NCBI GenBank assembly: GCA_036768485.1
Contig: JAVLUZ010000347.1
Coordinates: forward strand, 248,001 to 312,000
Direction: 5' to 3'
Source of the DNA: Mermis nigrescens
Taxonomy: Eukaryota > Nematoda > Enoplea > Mermithida > Mermithidae
DNA length: 64,000 bases
The notes below the pieces were generated by a model that saw nothing but the letters and a program-made list of their open reading frames with translations, did no database searches and was not told where the DNA came from. The translations under genes were made by a program, and so were the position numbers. Below, in pieces: positions 32,848 through 42,245 of the stretch; the stretch's first letter is position 1; every line of letters starts with the position of its first letter.

Positions 32848-34289
32848 TTATTTGCGATTGCAAATTGCATCTGCTGCAAAAATGGTCCGCGATTCAAGGA
32901 ATCAGCGAGACGTGAGTCACCACGCGAGCTTTCAGATGAAGAACCTGAACTATAACGATGACGTCGTCTGCGCGATCGACTTTTGCGACGCGAGCGACGA
33001 CTGCGCGGGCGATCATAGCTGTTAGATGAGCTGTCGTCAGAGAATTTGACATGTTTTCTCCTACTAGACGATTCAGATAGAGGAGCAGATTCGTTTTGCA
33101 GATGTGCAGATTCGTTGTTAATGCCAGATAAGTTTATCTCAACAGGTTGCATTTCGATATTAGAAGAATGCAAAATAGGATTATTAGGTGGTATTTCCAC
33201 ATTTATAGGATTAGGTACATAATTATTTGGTAAAATTTCGCCTTGAGGTGGAAAATACTGCAGCGGTGGTGGATTCAATTGCTGCTGCGAGTTCGCAATA
33301 GAAGGATTAGGTACGAAAGAAGGCGCATTACGATTTAAGGGCAGCGAAGGCCGAGATCGCGACGTCTGCGAAATCGATACCGACGGCTGCGAAATCGTAG
33401 GTATATTCTCCGAAAAACCCGAGTTTTGCACTGGTTGCAAACCCGTGTTTACAGGATTCTGTGACAAATTAGATATCTCAGGCGCGCGATTCGTACAATT
33501 TTGAATGATATTTTCAGGAACAGTTTCCGAAGGTGAGCGTGAATTTGATGCGCTATTGCCAGTGGACAACAGTGAAGATGCCCTATGCGTACTTTGCGCA
33601 CGATTCGCACTTTGCGCATTAAATTCAGAAAAATTTGCGCTATCGATTGAGTGGTTAACGCGCTCAGATACATTATTTTCTATGCGATTCAGAACTGGTT
33701 GGGGTTTAAGCATAGTGCTTAGCTCCAGACGCAGTTTACGCATTTCATCCGCATTTTCCTTTTTATCTTGATCAACGCGCGTAGAAAGGTCCGAAAATTG
33801 CAAATGAATAGCTTGTAGCGCTTTCAAAATAAGATCATTAGTCACATTAGCATTAGCACGCTCTCTGTCGGCATTCATGCTGCGACTATGATTACTTTCT
33901 ACGTCAGAATCGGGATTTTCGCGCTCCGAACTGGTTTCAGGATTATTTGCCGTGTTAATGGTAGTCGTATTATCAATCATTGTATGATTTGATGAATTGT
34001 CAATATTAGGGTCCGATCTAGTTAGCGAAGTTTGATTAATGCGAGATCGCATGGTACTCAATGATAGTTCATCTTCAGACTGTGTATTACTCGCGGCATT
34101 TAGTGACGCGGGTAATTTATCATTATTCGCCTTAGTCGTTACATCTCTCGTAATTGTGTCATTACTCGCAGAATTACTTGCGCTATTAGAGTCAACAGGT
34201 GTGGTAGGTAATTGGCGAGCTGAAGTAGGTGGTGTAGAAGGTTTTTTCAATTTAGCGGGCGGTGTCCGCAAAACCTTTTTTCCTGCCAT
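32817..34289 (-). CDS. gag: Gag N-terminal region, truncated by the frame break
   Basis: 490 codons from an ATG in good context (AAAAATGGCAGG). Mostly low complexity: S/N/T/P-rich 1-380, a basic SR region near 430-455 (RSRRSRRKSRSRRRRHR) and then the start of the capsid fold (SLNRGPFLQQMQFAIANKK). The frame is lost at 32839-32849 and it stops at TAA; capsid and the CCHC knuckle continue in the pol frame. The SR-rich segment before the capsid is unusual for Ty3/gypsy Gag and may contact RNA or splicing factors. Gag assembles the particle that packages element RNA. Confidence 0.88.
   Translation of the reverse strand: MAGKKVLRTPPAKLKKPSTPPTSARQLPTTPVDSNSASNSASNDTITRDVTTKANNDKLPASLNAASNTQSEDELSLSTMRSRINQTSLTRSDPNIDNSSNHTMIDNTTTINTANNPETSSERENPDSDVESNHSRSMNADRERANANVTNDLILKALQAIHLQFSDLSTRVDQDKKENADEMRKLRLELSTMLKPQPVLNRIENNVSERVNHSIDSANFSEFNAQSANRAQSTHRASSLLSTGNSASNSRSPSETVPENIIQNCTNRAPEISNLSQNPVNTGLQPVQNSGFSENIPTISQPSVSISQTSRSRPSLPLNRNAPSFVPNPSIANSQQQLNPPPLQYFPPQGEILPNNYVPNPINVEIPPNNPILHSSNIEMQPVEINLSGINNESAHLQNESAPLSESSSRRKHVKFSDDSSSNSYDRPRSRRSRRKSRSRRRRHRYSSGSSSESSRGDSRLADSLNRGPFLQQMQFAIANKKFLMAKKRT
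32839..32849 (-). other. Frame break in an A6T5 run inside capsid
   Basis: The minus strand reads AAT-AAAAAA-TTTTT-GATGG. The gag frame runs on to a TAA 33 nt later, while the pol frame starts here with capsid-like sequence (IFDGEKTD). The shift is -1 and falls early in the capsid, not between NC and protease where programmed frameshifts normally lie. A one-base homopolymer indel (mutation or assembly error) explains it best. Confidence 0.75.
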
Positions 34290-34879
34290 TTTTAGGTATC
34301 AAAAATGTCGAAAAATGTGACCTTGGATAAAATAAATTTCAATACGTCGAAATTTTGCCCAAAATCAATGTTTCGAATTTGGCCTTTGTCGATCCGAAAA
34401 ACAGGTTTTTTCACGTGAGTAGTACTTCCTTACATGAAGTAAGATATACCTGACGTGAAATGATCGAAAACAGGTAGGACTAAGCCTAAAGCGCAAGAAC
34501 GTGTACGTGGTTAGAAAAACAGGTAGGTAAGAACCTAAATGACGGAATTTCGTCGTCAGGAGAGAAAAATGATAAATCGTTGCCTGAGGGCCGACGTTTA
34601 TAGAAAAATGAATATACGCACGTGAGAGCTGCCTTCGTCGATAAAGTTTTGACGGAAATAGAAAAATAACGATGACTTTACCACGATACACAAAATCTTT
34701 ACCACGGACGCTTACTTAAATTGCGCACTGCCACGATCGCGGTCGATACAACAACAAAGGTGAACGAAATGTTACACATTCTTAGATGGCCAAAATGATA
34801 AATTTTTGGATCGAAAAATAATTTTACGATGATTGATCAGCTCGGCTGTAGCTAGCAGCCTAAAGGAGGGAACGTCCAA
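34290..34879 (-). other. 5' leader between LTR and gag (590 bp)
   Basis: Directly after the LTR the minus strand reads T then TGGACGTTCCCTCC. A primer-binding site is expected here and the TGG fits a tRNA CCA end, but I cannot match the rest to a tRNA 3' end. A CAG|GTATAT donor-like site lies at 34448-34451. No open frame of note. Confidence 0.55.
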
Positions 34880-35936
34880 TGTAAATGTAGAGCCGCCCTA
34901 TGTCTGCAAAGAATCGGCATAGGACGGATACATTACCTTCGAGATTTACCTAGGTATGTAGGTACTTAAGTCTACGCTTAGTGCTGGCCCCGATCGCGCG
35001 GCTCTGAATGGCTTTCGATCTTTGGACCCTTACAGACCTTACGGCTTCGATCCCCTCAGCCCTAATATTGCTGGCTGCTTCTTGTCGGGTGATCTCAGCA
35101 GCTACGCCCTAAGACCTAAGGCTACCTACCTAGTCTCGGTATTTGCCGCGGAGGTCAGTTGACCTATCTCAAGCTCAAGTTGTTTATTTAACTTGTTTTC
35201 AATCAGTGCCTGATCCGAAACGTTTTTGGTTCCTAATTCGTGTAGCACGCTGAACAATGAAAACAACAACAACGAGCTCTACGCTGATCAATCATCCTTA
35301 AAGATTAAATAATATCTTTGATCAATTTTTGGCTTGAGAAATAAATTATGATTTCCGAATAAAATAAATTATCATTCGAAGTTTACCAATCAGTCCACAG
35401 AATGGGTGGAAGTCCTCGACATAGGGATGGTGGCCGACCTAACCCTCGGTATAACCAAAACCACTGGGTAGGTTTTCTCTATTTTAATTCGACGTAGAAT
35501 TCACGGCCTATAGCCGGACAACAAAATACGCAAAAGAAAAACGACAATGTACAGATTATACAGTCGAACAACTGGCCAACGAAAAAACCAAAAGCCAGAC
35601 TAAACTACAACGTTACGTACACTGGCCTCAAGGACCATTACAGTAAAACAAACAAAGATCAATTTAACGTAATACTGATAAGCTTTTATCTCAGATCGAA
35701 AGTTATCGATTACACAAGCGGTATGCATAAAACAATTACTATTATCATACACTTAACTCTATGCTACCGGACAAGTATCTAAATGTTTTTTATTATTGAA
35801 AATTTGGGGAAATAATGGGAAGACCGAAGGCATAACCCACAGTGCACTATCATAGATAGCTACTAGTATTGGCTATGTTATGGCTATCGCGAACTGCTAA
35901 GGCAAGTTCGCCTACCGTGTAACTCTCGCAGTTACA
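34880..35936 (-). repeat. 5' LTR of the retrotransposon (1,057 bp)
   Basis: Transcription of the element (minus strand) should start in this copy. TG...CA ends; matches 21541-22600 with about 18 substitutions and 3 one-base indels counted by eye. Ends at 35936, followed by the GTAT duplication. Confidence 0.97.
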
Positions 35937-35940
35937 GTAT

Positions 35941-36101
35941 TGCGAGAAAATATCATTTTCAACGTTTCTCATCGAGCAATATCTATTGGCATCATAAAAT
36001 TACGAAAAAACAAAAAATTTCAAAAAATTAAATTCTAAGGGGGGTATTTTTGTTTCTCGGGGGAAGGGGTGCATACCCCCAACCCCCCACGCCCAGGTGT
36101 A
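35941..36101. mobile_element. MITE family B, right half, split by the LTR element
   Basis: Resumes with TTTTTCAACG-type body and ends CACGCCCAGGTGTA, then CCGCGTAG at 36102-36109, identical to the 8 bp before the left half at 21449-21456. Confidence 0.92.
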
Positions 36102-36144
36102 CCGCGTAGTGCGTGAATACAGATGTATTCGTCTGTCGAAATTT

Positions 36145-36150
36145 TTTATT
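36145..36150 (-). terminator. Poly(A) signal AATAAA of RTF2
   Basis: AATAAA on the minus strand begins 75 nt after the RTF2 stop codon and 44 nt before the MITE boundary at 36101, so the transcript can end before the transposon. Confidence 0.65.
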
Positions 36151-36225
36151 AAGTGAAACATACAAGGTAATACTACGTATGTACATAGACACAAAAATTG
36201 GCTTCAATCGATCGATAAAGCGTTT

Positions 36226-36482
36226 TTAATAATACAACGGATTATGAGTGACCCAATGGGCCTTCGGCTGATTTTTCGCTTGTTCGCTCGACGTAAATAT
36301 CGATTTAAAAACGCGACTTTTGGTCGAATCGGACTGCAGAGACGATTTATTCGTTTGCTGAGCCGTTTCGGCAACAATTTCCCTTTTAATTTTGTTCGTA
36401 TTTGGCGGCTCATTACTCGCGCACTTCTGAGTATTTGCCTTTCGCTTTACGACCTTGTTGTTCTTTATTGAACCATCACCAG
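36226..36482 (-). CDS. RTF2: RTF2, exon 6 (C-terminus and stop)
   Basis: 257 bp: two bases completing a codon, then 84 codons and TAA (36226-36228). The acceptor is AACTCTCAAG (AG at 36483-36484), weaker than the others, but the phase fits exon 5 exactly. First half is basic and low complexity (KNNKVVKRK, NKIKRE); the end SRVFKSIFTSS...AHWVTHNPLYY is the conserved RTF2 C-terminus (F/Y-K-S-I/L-F-T and HWVTH). The Glu/Lys-rich middle found in human RTF2 is shorter here. Confidence 0.9.
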
Positions 36483-37734
36483 CTTGAGAGTTGACAAAAA
36501 TTTTTAACTATAGGACATAGTATCACTGTAGACAGGCTCTTATCTAATAATACATCTAACAGAGTATGGGGACCCCCTCCTCCAGTTAATCGCCTCCATA
36601 CCCAAAGACAAAAAAAACAGTTTCCGACTCCCCCTTTTGGCACAATATAGCGTTTTGGCCATTTTTAAGTGCTTTCTTCAATTTTGACCAAAAATCTGAG
36701 TGTATTCGACCCCCCCCCCTCCAAGTGGTGAGGGACCCGCGCCAAAACTTTCGAGCCGATAATTATCCGTGCATGTATTACCTAAAGATTCGGAAAAAGG
36801 ACTACTCGACCGCAAACCTGGGCGCGGGGGGGAGGGGTCGGGGGTATGCACCCCCCCCCCGAGAAACCAAAATACCCCTCCCCAGAAATCAAAATACCCC
36901 CAGAATTCAATTTGTGAAAATTTTTTTTTCGTTTTTTCGCAATTTTTTGATAAAATTGGATAGTGATTGATGAGAAACGTCGAAAAATAGTGTTTTTCCG
37001 CCATTCCACCAGTTTTAAGGCAATTTTTTGACCTTTGAAAAATCTTGCATCCCCAGAATTTTCTTGCTGCCCACGTATGCTCGATCGTCTTTGAGAGGGG
37101 ATAAATATGACCTCCAGTTTTGACCGAAAATGGTAAGAACAGCTCGTAAAATTGACCAAAAACCGCAAGTTCTTACCAAAAATCTGGAACTCGAAAAGTT
37201 ATGATTTTGAGGAATCACGGTAAAACCTACTTTGTGTGGGGGTTTCTCCCAAGTTACACACATGCCCGTATCCTCGACTCGGTCAAGGGACACACCCATA
37301 CATGATCTTGAAAGCGGGGTTTCACCCATAGGTGCACAAGGTCAGGGTTTGCAGGGGGTGAAATGCCAAAAATCTAAAACAGTAAATTTAACGTTCACGA
37401 TTTTTTTGCTGTTTTAATGATCAAAATGGTCAAAATAGCCTATAAAACGTTTTTTCGTGTTAATAACATATTTTAAAGGCATTTTTAGTCCATTTTGACT
37501 ACATTATATCGCTTTTAACACTAAAAAATGCAAAAATTTATCAATTTTGGGCGCTTTTTGAGTAAAAAGTACTTAAAAGTACTAATCTGGCGCGAAGCGC
37601 CGGAAAATTTTTGACATTTTTACTGATTTTGATGTCAAAAATGATGCAGAACAAGACCTGTTTGCTCAGAATCGCCGGACAGTACCGGTCTAGCTGACCC
37701 CTCAGGGAGGGGGGGGGTAATACCCCCTCAGCCC

Positions 37735-38150
37735 CCTATGTGCATGTGTGGTTTCACCCCCAGAAAAATTTTCACCCCGGCATAAATTTTTTCAATCCCC
37801 CAAAATTGGCGATTTTTAAAAAAATTCCGAAAATTTTCTCAAAATTTGTAGATAGAAAAGATGCTTTTTAAAGCATTTTTAGCTATCTATTTGCTCAAAA
37901 AGTGCCAAATTTTTGGCACTTTGAGCCATTATACTCATGTTTTGACTATATCTTATTCAATTTGTCAATTTGTTCCGACTTTTTTGATTTTTTTCGAAAT
38001 TTTTTGTTTTGCTCTAGAAAGATAGAGCATCGTCAGAAACGCTGAAAAACGATGTTTTTGACGCGTACCTATAATTTTTTTGACCCAAAAAAGGCACTTT
38101 ATTAGTTCACCCCCACCCAGAATTCCCATGCGGTGCATGTATGGGCATAC
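37735..38150. mobile_element. MITE family H copy
   Basis: Ends with GTGCATGTATGG-like termini; body matches 1780-2190 over most of its length (GCTATCTATTTGCTCAAAA, AGATAGAGCATCGTCA). Confidence 0.65.
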
Positions 38151-39141
38151 CTAGGTAATTTGTTTATATCTCGGAAACTGAGTTGGGTTAGCTAGCATAA
38201 ACCGCATTTTTCGACGTTTTTTCGGATGTTCTATTCTAAGATCATAAGATTCAAATATTCATAAGAAAATATTTCTTTTTATGTGTCAACAGGCTGTGAA
38301 AAGTATCGTATTTATTGGATCGCGCTTGGGGCAAAATTATGAACAATACTCCTGAAATCCTGCGAAGCAACGAAAACTTGAAAGTTTTATTACAAATAAA
38401 TGCAATTTTTTCATCTTACCATGCATCCTCCCAAAAAAATTTTTCCGGACAAGCGATGAGGGCGCCCCTCCTCCCTTATATACGGCCCTGACACACTACT
38501 CGTATTCAGTTACATGTATTTTTTATTTACGTAGTTATTTTTAATTTACACATATTTATTTTATTATTGCTTTATTTGTTTATTTACACAGGGCTTGGAG
38601 GTCTTAGGAGATAAGATTCCCAGAATCCAAAAGAACCCCAAAATACAGATGCACAGCGTCAAGGTCGGCAGGGCGGGGCAGATAAAGTCTCGAAAATTAA
38701 GACCGGTAAATTTTATCCAGATGCTATTCTTGATTTATATAATGGCAGACTTTGCATCTGGAATGGGAGAATGTCAAATTTTGAGACAATTTTTAGTAAT
38801 TTTTGGCGTCGGAAACTCATAAATTAGCTAATATACATGACCAAATGTCAAAAAACCCTGTTTTAATACGCTAAAATCGCTACTGTACTATAAAAGTGTG
38901 CCCGAAAATTCGCATGTGCAAAATGTACAAAGACTTTTGGGGACCATCTTTGTACATGTACAAAGGAACTTTGCACAAAAACATGTAATACAGCGAAAAA
39001 TATAAATGAAAAACAAGAAAAATGATGAAACTCAACGCACCATCATTGTCAGATTAATGTTAGAGATGCGTCGCGAGAGCCGCTTTCTGTCCATTATTCT
39101 CTTTCAACTTGTTCTTTTCTATTACAGTATATTATCCTGTA

Positions 39142-39290
39142 TCATGCCGCTAATGCGACGATGAAGACGGAGCAATTTGACTATTAATAGCGTCAACAAA
39201 AAGGAAGCGCACGGAATTCACGTACGCGTTTCCTCTTTGTTGACGCTATTAATAGCTAAATGCGTCGCCACATTAGAGGCATGATACAGG
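39142..39290. repeat. Imperfect palindrome of about 150 bp
   Basis: The left arm ATCATGCCGCTAATGCGACG...CTATTAATAGCGTCAACAAA pairs with the right arm TTTGTTGACGCTATTAATAG...CATTAGAGGCATGAT. The arms are about 60 bp with a few mismatches and a short centre. Could form a cruciform or a long RNA hairpin. Confidence 0.85.
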
Positions 39291-39698
39291 TGTCAGGTAA
39301 AAACGCGACACGCTACTACAGTAATCTATTGACACCTGATGCGTATGTTAGAACTACACGGATTCAACGCATATAACGAAGAGACAACATCTGAAGGGAA
39401 CCGGTCCGAGCTCAGCACGTAAAACTGCCAAGTGAGGAGTCAGCGCTGATAAAGGCTACTTGGTTCGCCCAATAGCACCAGTTTTGTATACGTGTATGCG
39501 CGTCAATATATTCGCTGCATGGCTCGCATAAGACAGCACAGTCCGAGCTGGTGACTATACAACGAACACATGGTCAGCCTATTAAGTGGGTTAAGTGTAT
39601 ATTAATCTAAACGCATAGTACTTATTATTATGAAGAGCTCAACAGACGTGCAAGTAGACACGCGGAGTAAGCTAATAAGAAAAGGTATATTACATATA

Positions 39699-40791
39699 TA
39701 GTGCTGGCCTCTAAAAAAAACCATTTTCATGTTTTTGGCTTATAACTTCAGAATAAATAGCATTGAAGAAGTCAACAAACATCTATTTTTGACAGCTGCC
39801 CTAGGCCTATAACTTGCTACATAGAAGAATTTTTTAAGCGCCATATTTCATAGCAAGCTTGCATGAAATACGAAACTTTGAATAAAAACCACTTTTTCCT
39901 AAAAAAAAACCATGAGAACTAAAAAAACCACCCACAAAATGTTATGCGAAGTGCATGGTTGGCAGCGTGAAACAGTTAGTTGACCTTAAATGATCACAAT
40001 TTTGAAAAAAATCATTTTTCACGATATTTCCGTCCATTTTTGTCACATTTATATAAAAATCAATAAATTTTTTTTGAATTTCATTAAAAGTTCTATAAAT
40101 TTCACAAATACAGTCTTCAATCGATAAAAAAGACTCTAGGTAAGTCTCTTCTACATCCTCTGCACGAAATCAGTGCAAAATTATGCAACTTGATGAAAAG
40201 TAATTTCGTTGCTATGGCAACGTATCCTTAGCATTGGTCTTTTTTTAGGTTACAATTGTTTTTTTAGGTTACAATCGAACTTTTTTGGCAGTTTTTGGGG
40301 TGATTCTTATTTTTTGTGGAGAATAAATATCAGGCATCATGAAAGGTGCTACGAGGCACATTCCTGCTAAGTTTTGTAAAAATTGGCGCTGGTTTTTTTA
40401 GGTTACAACTGGTTTTTTTTAGGTTTGGCTTTGAGGGTAAACTGTAGCTATGTGTATGACATAGAAGAACTAAATTTTTTTCTGACATTAGTCTGCAAGG
40501 GAGCCTAACGTGAAAACATAAAAGATTCCAACAAATATGAATACGGGTAGAAATACTGACCCTCAAAAATGCTCTAAAAAAATCATAAAAATGGCAATTT
40601 TTAGGAATTTTTCGACAAATTTATATCTCAAGTTTCTGAATGATCCGGAAAGCGACCAGGGGTCGATTGTAATCCTCATGGCATAGCTTGTTCGCCAGTA
40701 TAATATCATCAGTCATCTCCTTTTGGTTATGGAAAAAAGGGGTGGTCTTTTTAGGTTACAAATCGACTGGTTTTTTTAGAGGCCAGCACTA
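39699..40791. mobile_element. TIR element D nested in K
   Basis: Ends TAGTGCTGGCCTCTAAAAAA and its complement. Repeats the phrase 'TTTTTTAGGTTACAA' several times inside. A diverged partial copy lies at 57771-58003, next to the LINE remnant. No coding capacity seen. Confidence 0.78.
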
Positions 40792-40996
40792 TAATATTAC
40801 GATTATTAAACATTGACCACTACCGGGCGTGACACAGGAAGATATACTGTAATATAAAAACAAGTTGATGGAGAATAATGGACAAAACGCGGCGCTCGCA
40901 ACGCATCACCTAACATTAATCTGACAATGATGGTACGTGAACTTTTATGGCGAGCACTGTAACGAGTGTTAAGTAGAAATATAATGGTTGGTTTAC

Positions 40997-41132
40997 ACTT
41001 TGAAGCCTTTTTGTTAGCCTTTTCTAATCGTTGGGCTTCGTGCAAAGCTTCGAGGTTTTCGGAATATTTGACAACTTCCTCGTCAGTCCCGTACAATACT
41101 ACAATGTCGCTTTGGGAATATGGCTCACCACA
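40997..41132 (-). CDS. RTF2: RTF2, exon 5
   Basis: 136 bp. Acceptor ATATTTCAG (AG at 41133-41134), phase 0 in, phase 1 out, donor AAGT|GTAAAC (GT at 40995-40996). CGEPYSQSDIVVLYGTDEE carries the last zinc-ligand Cys of the RTF2 RING-like domain and matches the family's CG...DV..LNGT.E pattern, followed by a charged helix (EAQRLEKANKKASK). A donor 2 nt earlier would break the phase with exon 6. Confidence 0.93.
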
Positions 41133-42089
41133 CTGAAATATTTAATAGGACTTCTGTAAAAATAGGTAGTAATCCACCATTTATGACAAAATGTTAGAAA
41201 TGGCTCAAAATGTTAGAAATAGCTCTGAAAATTCGCTATTCAACGCGCAACATACCGGTTTTCGTTTTTCCAAAAAAAAAAATTCCGAAATCTGCAGATA
41301 TTTTTCACGAAAGAGAAATAAAGTCGAGGAAGTCAGGAAGATTGTATAACTTTGTTCAAAATTAACTCGAAAAATATTCCTCCGTGTTTAGTATATACGA
41401 ACAAATAGACATTAATTTATCAAAAATGGGAAAATGTCAGAAATAGTACCGAATTGTACATGCTTAGGGAATTCTGGGGGGGGGTGAAATTATAAAGCGC
41501 CTTTTTTGGGTCCAAAAATGGTACGTACGCGCCAAAAACATCGTTTTTCAGCGTTTCTGACGATGCTCTATGTTTCTACAGCATTGAAACATAAGGAACT
41601 TTCGAAAAAAATCAAAAAAGTCGGAACAAATTGAACAAAATAAATTCAAAACATGAGTATAATGCCGCGAAGCGCCGAAAATTGCACTTTTGAGCAAATA
41701 GATAGCTAGAAACGCTTAAAAACGCATCTTCTCTACAAATTTCCAAAAAATTTCTGGGAACTTTCAAAAAATCGCCTATTCTGGGGGAAGCGTGAAAAAA
41801 TTTTTGCGGAATATTAAAATATTCCCGGGGTGGTTGAAAACCCCAAACCCCCAGATCATGTATGGTCCCAAAAATTTTTTATTCGTGCGCAAAATAGTGT
41901 TTTTTGTTGCGTTTTTTAAACTCCGGAATTTCCAGGAATTTTCAGCGAATAAGTTAAAATTTTGCCAAGTAAATTTAAACGCGAAAGTCCAGCGCGAATG
42001 AGTCAACAAAATTCTGAAAATTCGGGCTAAACGATGGTCAATATGATCAAAATTACTGCTGCAAACTTCGAAACTGGAATGCTACTAAA

Positions 42090-42245
42090 CAGGGGCGGAT
42101 TTAGGGGGGGGCGGCCGCCCCCCATTGGCCCAAAAGAGTGCGCAAAATTAGGGATTTTTAAGCGATTTTAGGGTTAAAACGGCTAATTTTTCCGCCCAAG
42201 TCAGGGTTCCGCCCCCCTCTTAGGAAAATCCTGGATCCGCCACTG
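42090..42245. mobile_element. 156-bp hAT-type MITE (family G)
   Basis: CAGGGGCGGATTTAGG start, CCTGGATCCGCCACTG end; flanks CTACTAAA and CTACTTAA (7/8 TSD). Related termini occur near 354, 12005, 20275, 50382 and 53445. Confidence 0.85.

Larger units (their letters stand above)
21541..35936 (-). mobile_element. Ty3/gypsy-type LTR retrotransposon carrying an RNase D-like exonuclease (14.4 kb)
   Basis: Order in the sense (minus) direction: LTR (34880-35936), leader, gag, CA/NC-PR-RT-RNase H-IN, exonuclease plus long unknown region, polypurine tract, LTR (21541-22600). The 4-bp duplication GTAT flanks it (21537-21540 and 35937-35940), and the empty site is visible in other family B MITEs (GGTGGTATGGCG). 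By eye the LTRs differ at about 18 substitutions and 3 one-base indels over about 1,057 bp (about 98% identity), so insertion is recent but not fresh. RT-RNase H-integrase order and GPY motif place it with Ty3/gypsy (Metaviridae). The extra 4 kb downstream of integrase is the unusual part. Confidence 0.96.
39039..40934. mobile_element. TIR element K (about 1.9 kb) with long inverted ends
   Basis: The left arm starts ACCATCATTGTCAGATTAAT; the right arm ends with its complement, and homology continues for about 130 bp (GAATAATGGACA, GCGACGCAT). No clear TSD. It holds a palindrome (39142-39290) and a nested element (39699-40791). No transposase seen. Confidence 0.75.
36483..40996 (-). other. RTF2 intron 5: transposon-filled
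   Basis: Holds a family B MITE near 36825-37078, a family H MITE (37735-38150), a fragment of family C near 38920-38990, and a TIR element (39039-40934) with another nested inside it. No other gene seen. Confidence 0.65.

Noticed and set aside
34866..34879. Naming the primer tRNA from the sequence next to the 5' LTR
   Set aside because: TGGACGTTCCCTCC begins plausibly, but I could not match it to a specific tRNA 3' end.
36244..36471. Plus-strand 75-codon Arg-rich frame
   Set aside because: Antisense shadow of RTF2 exon 6.
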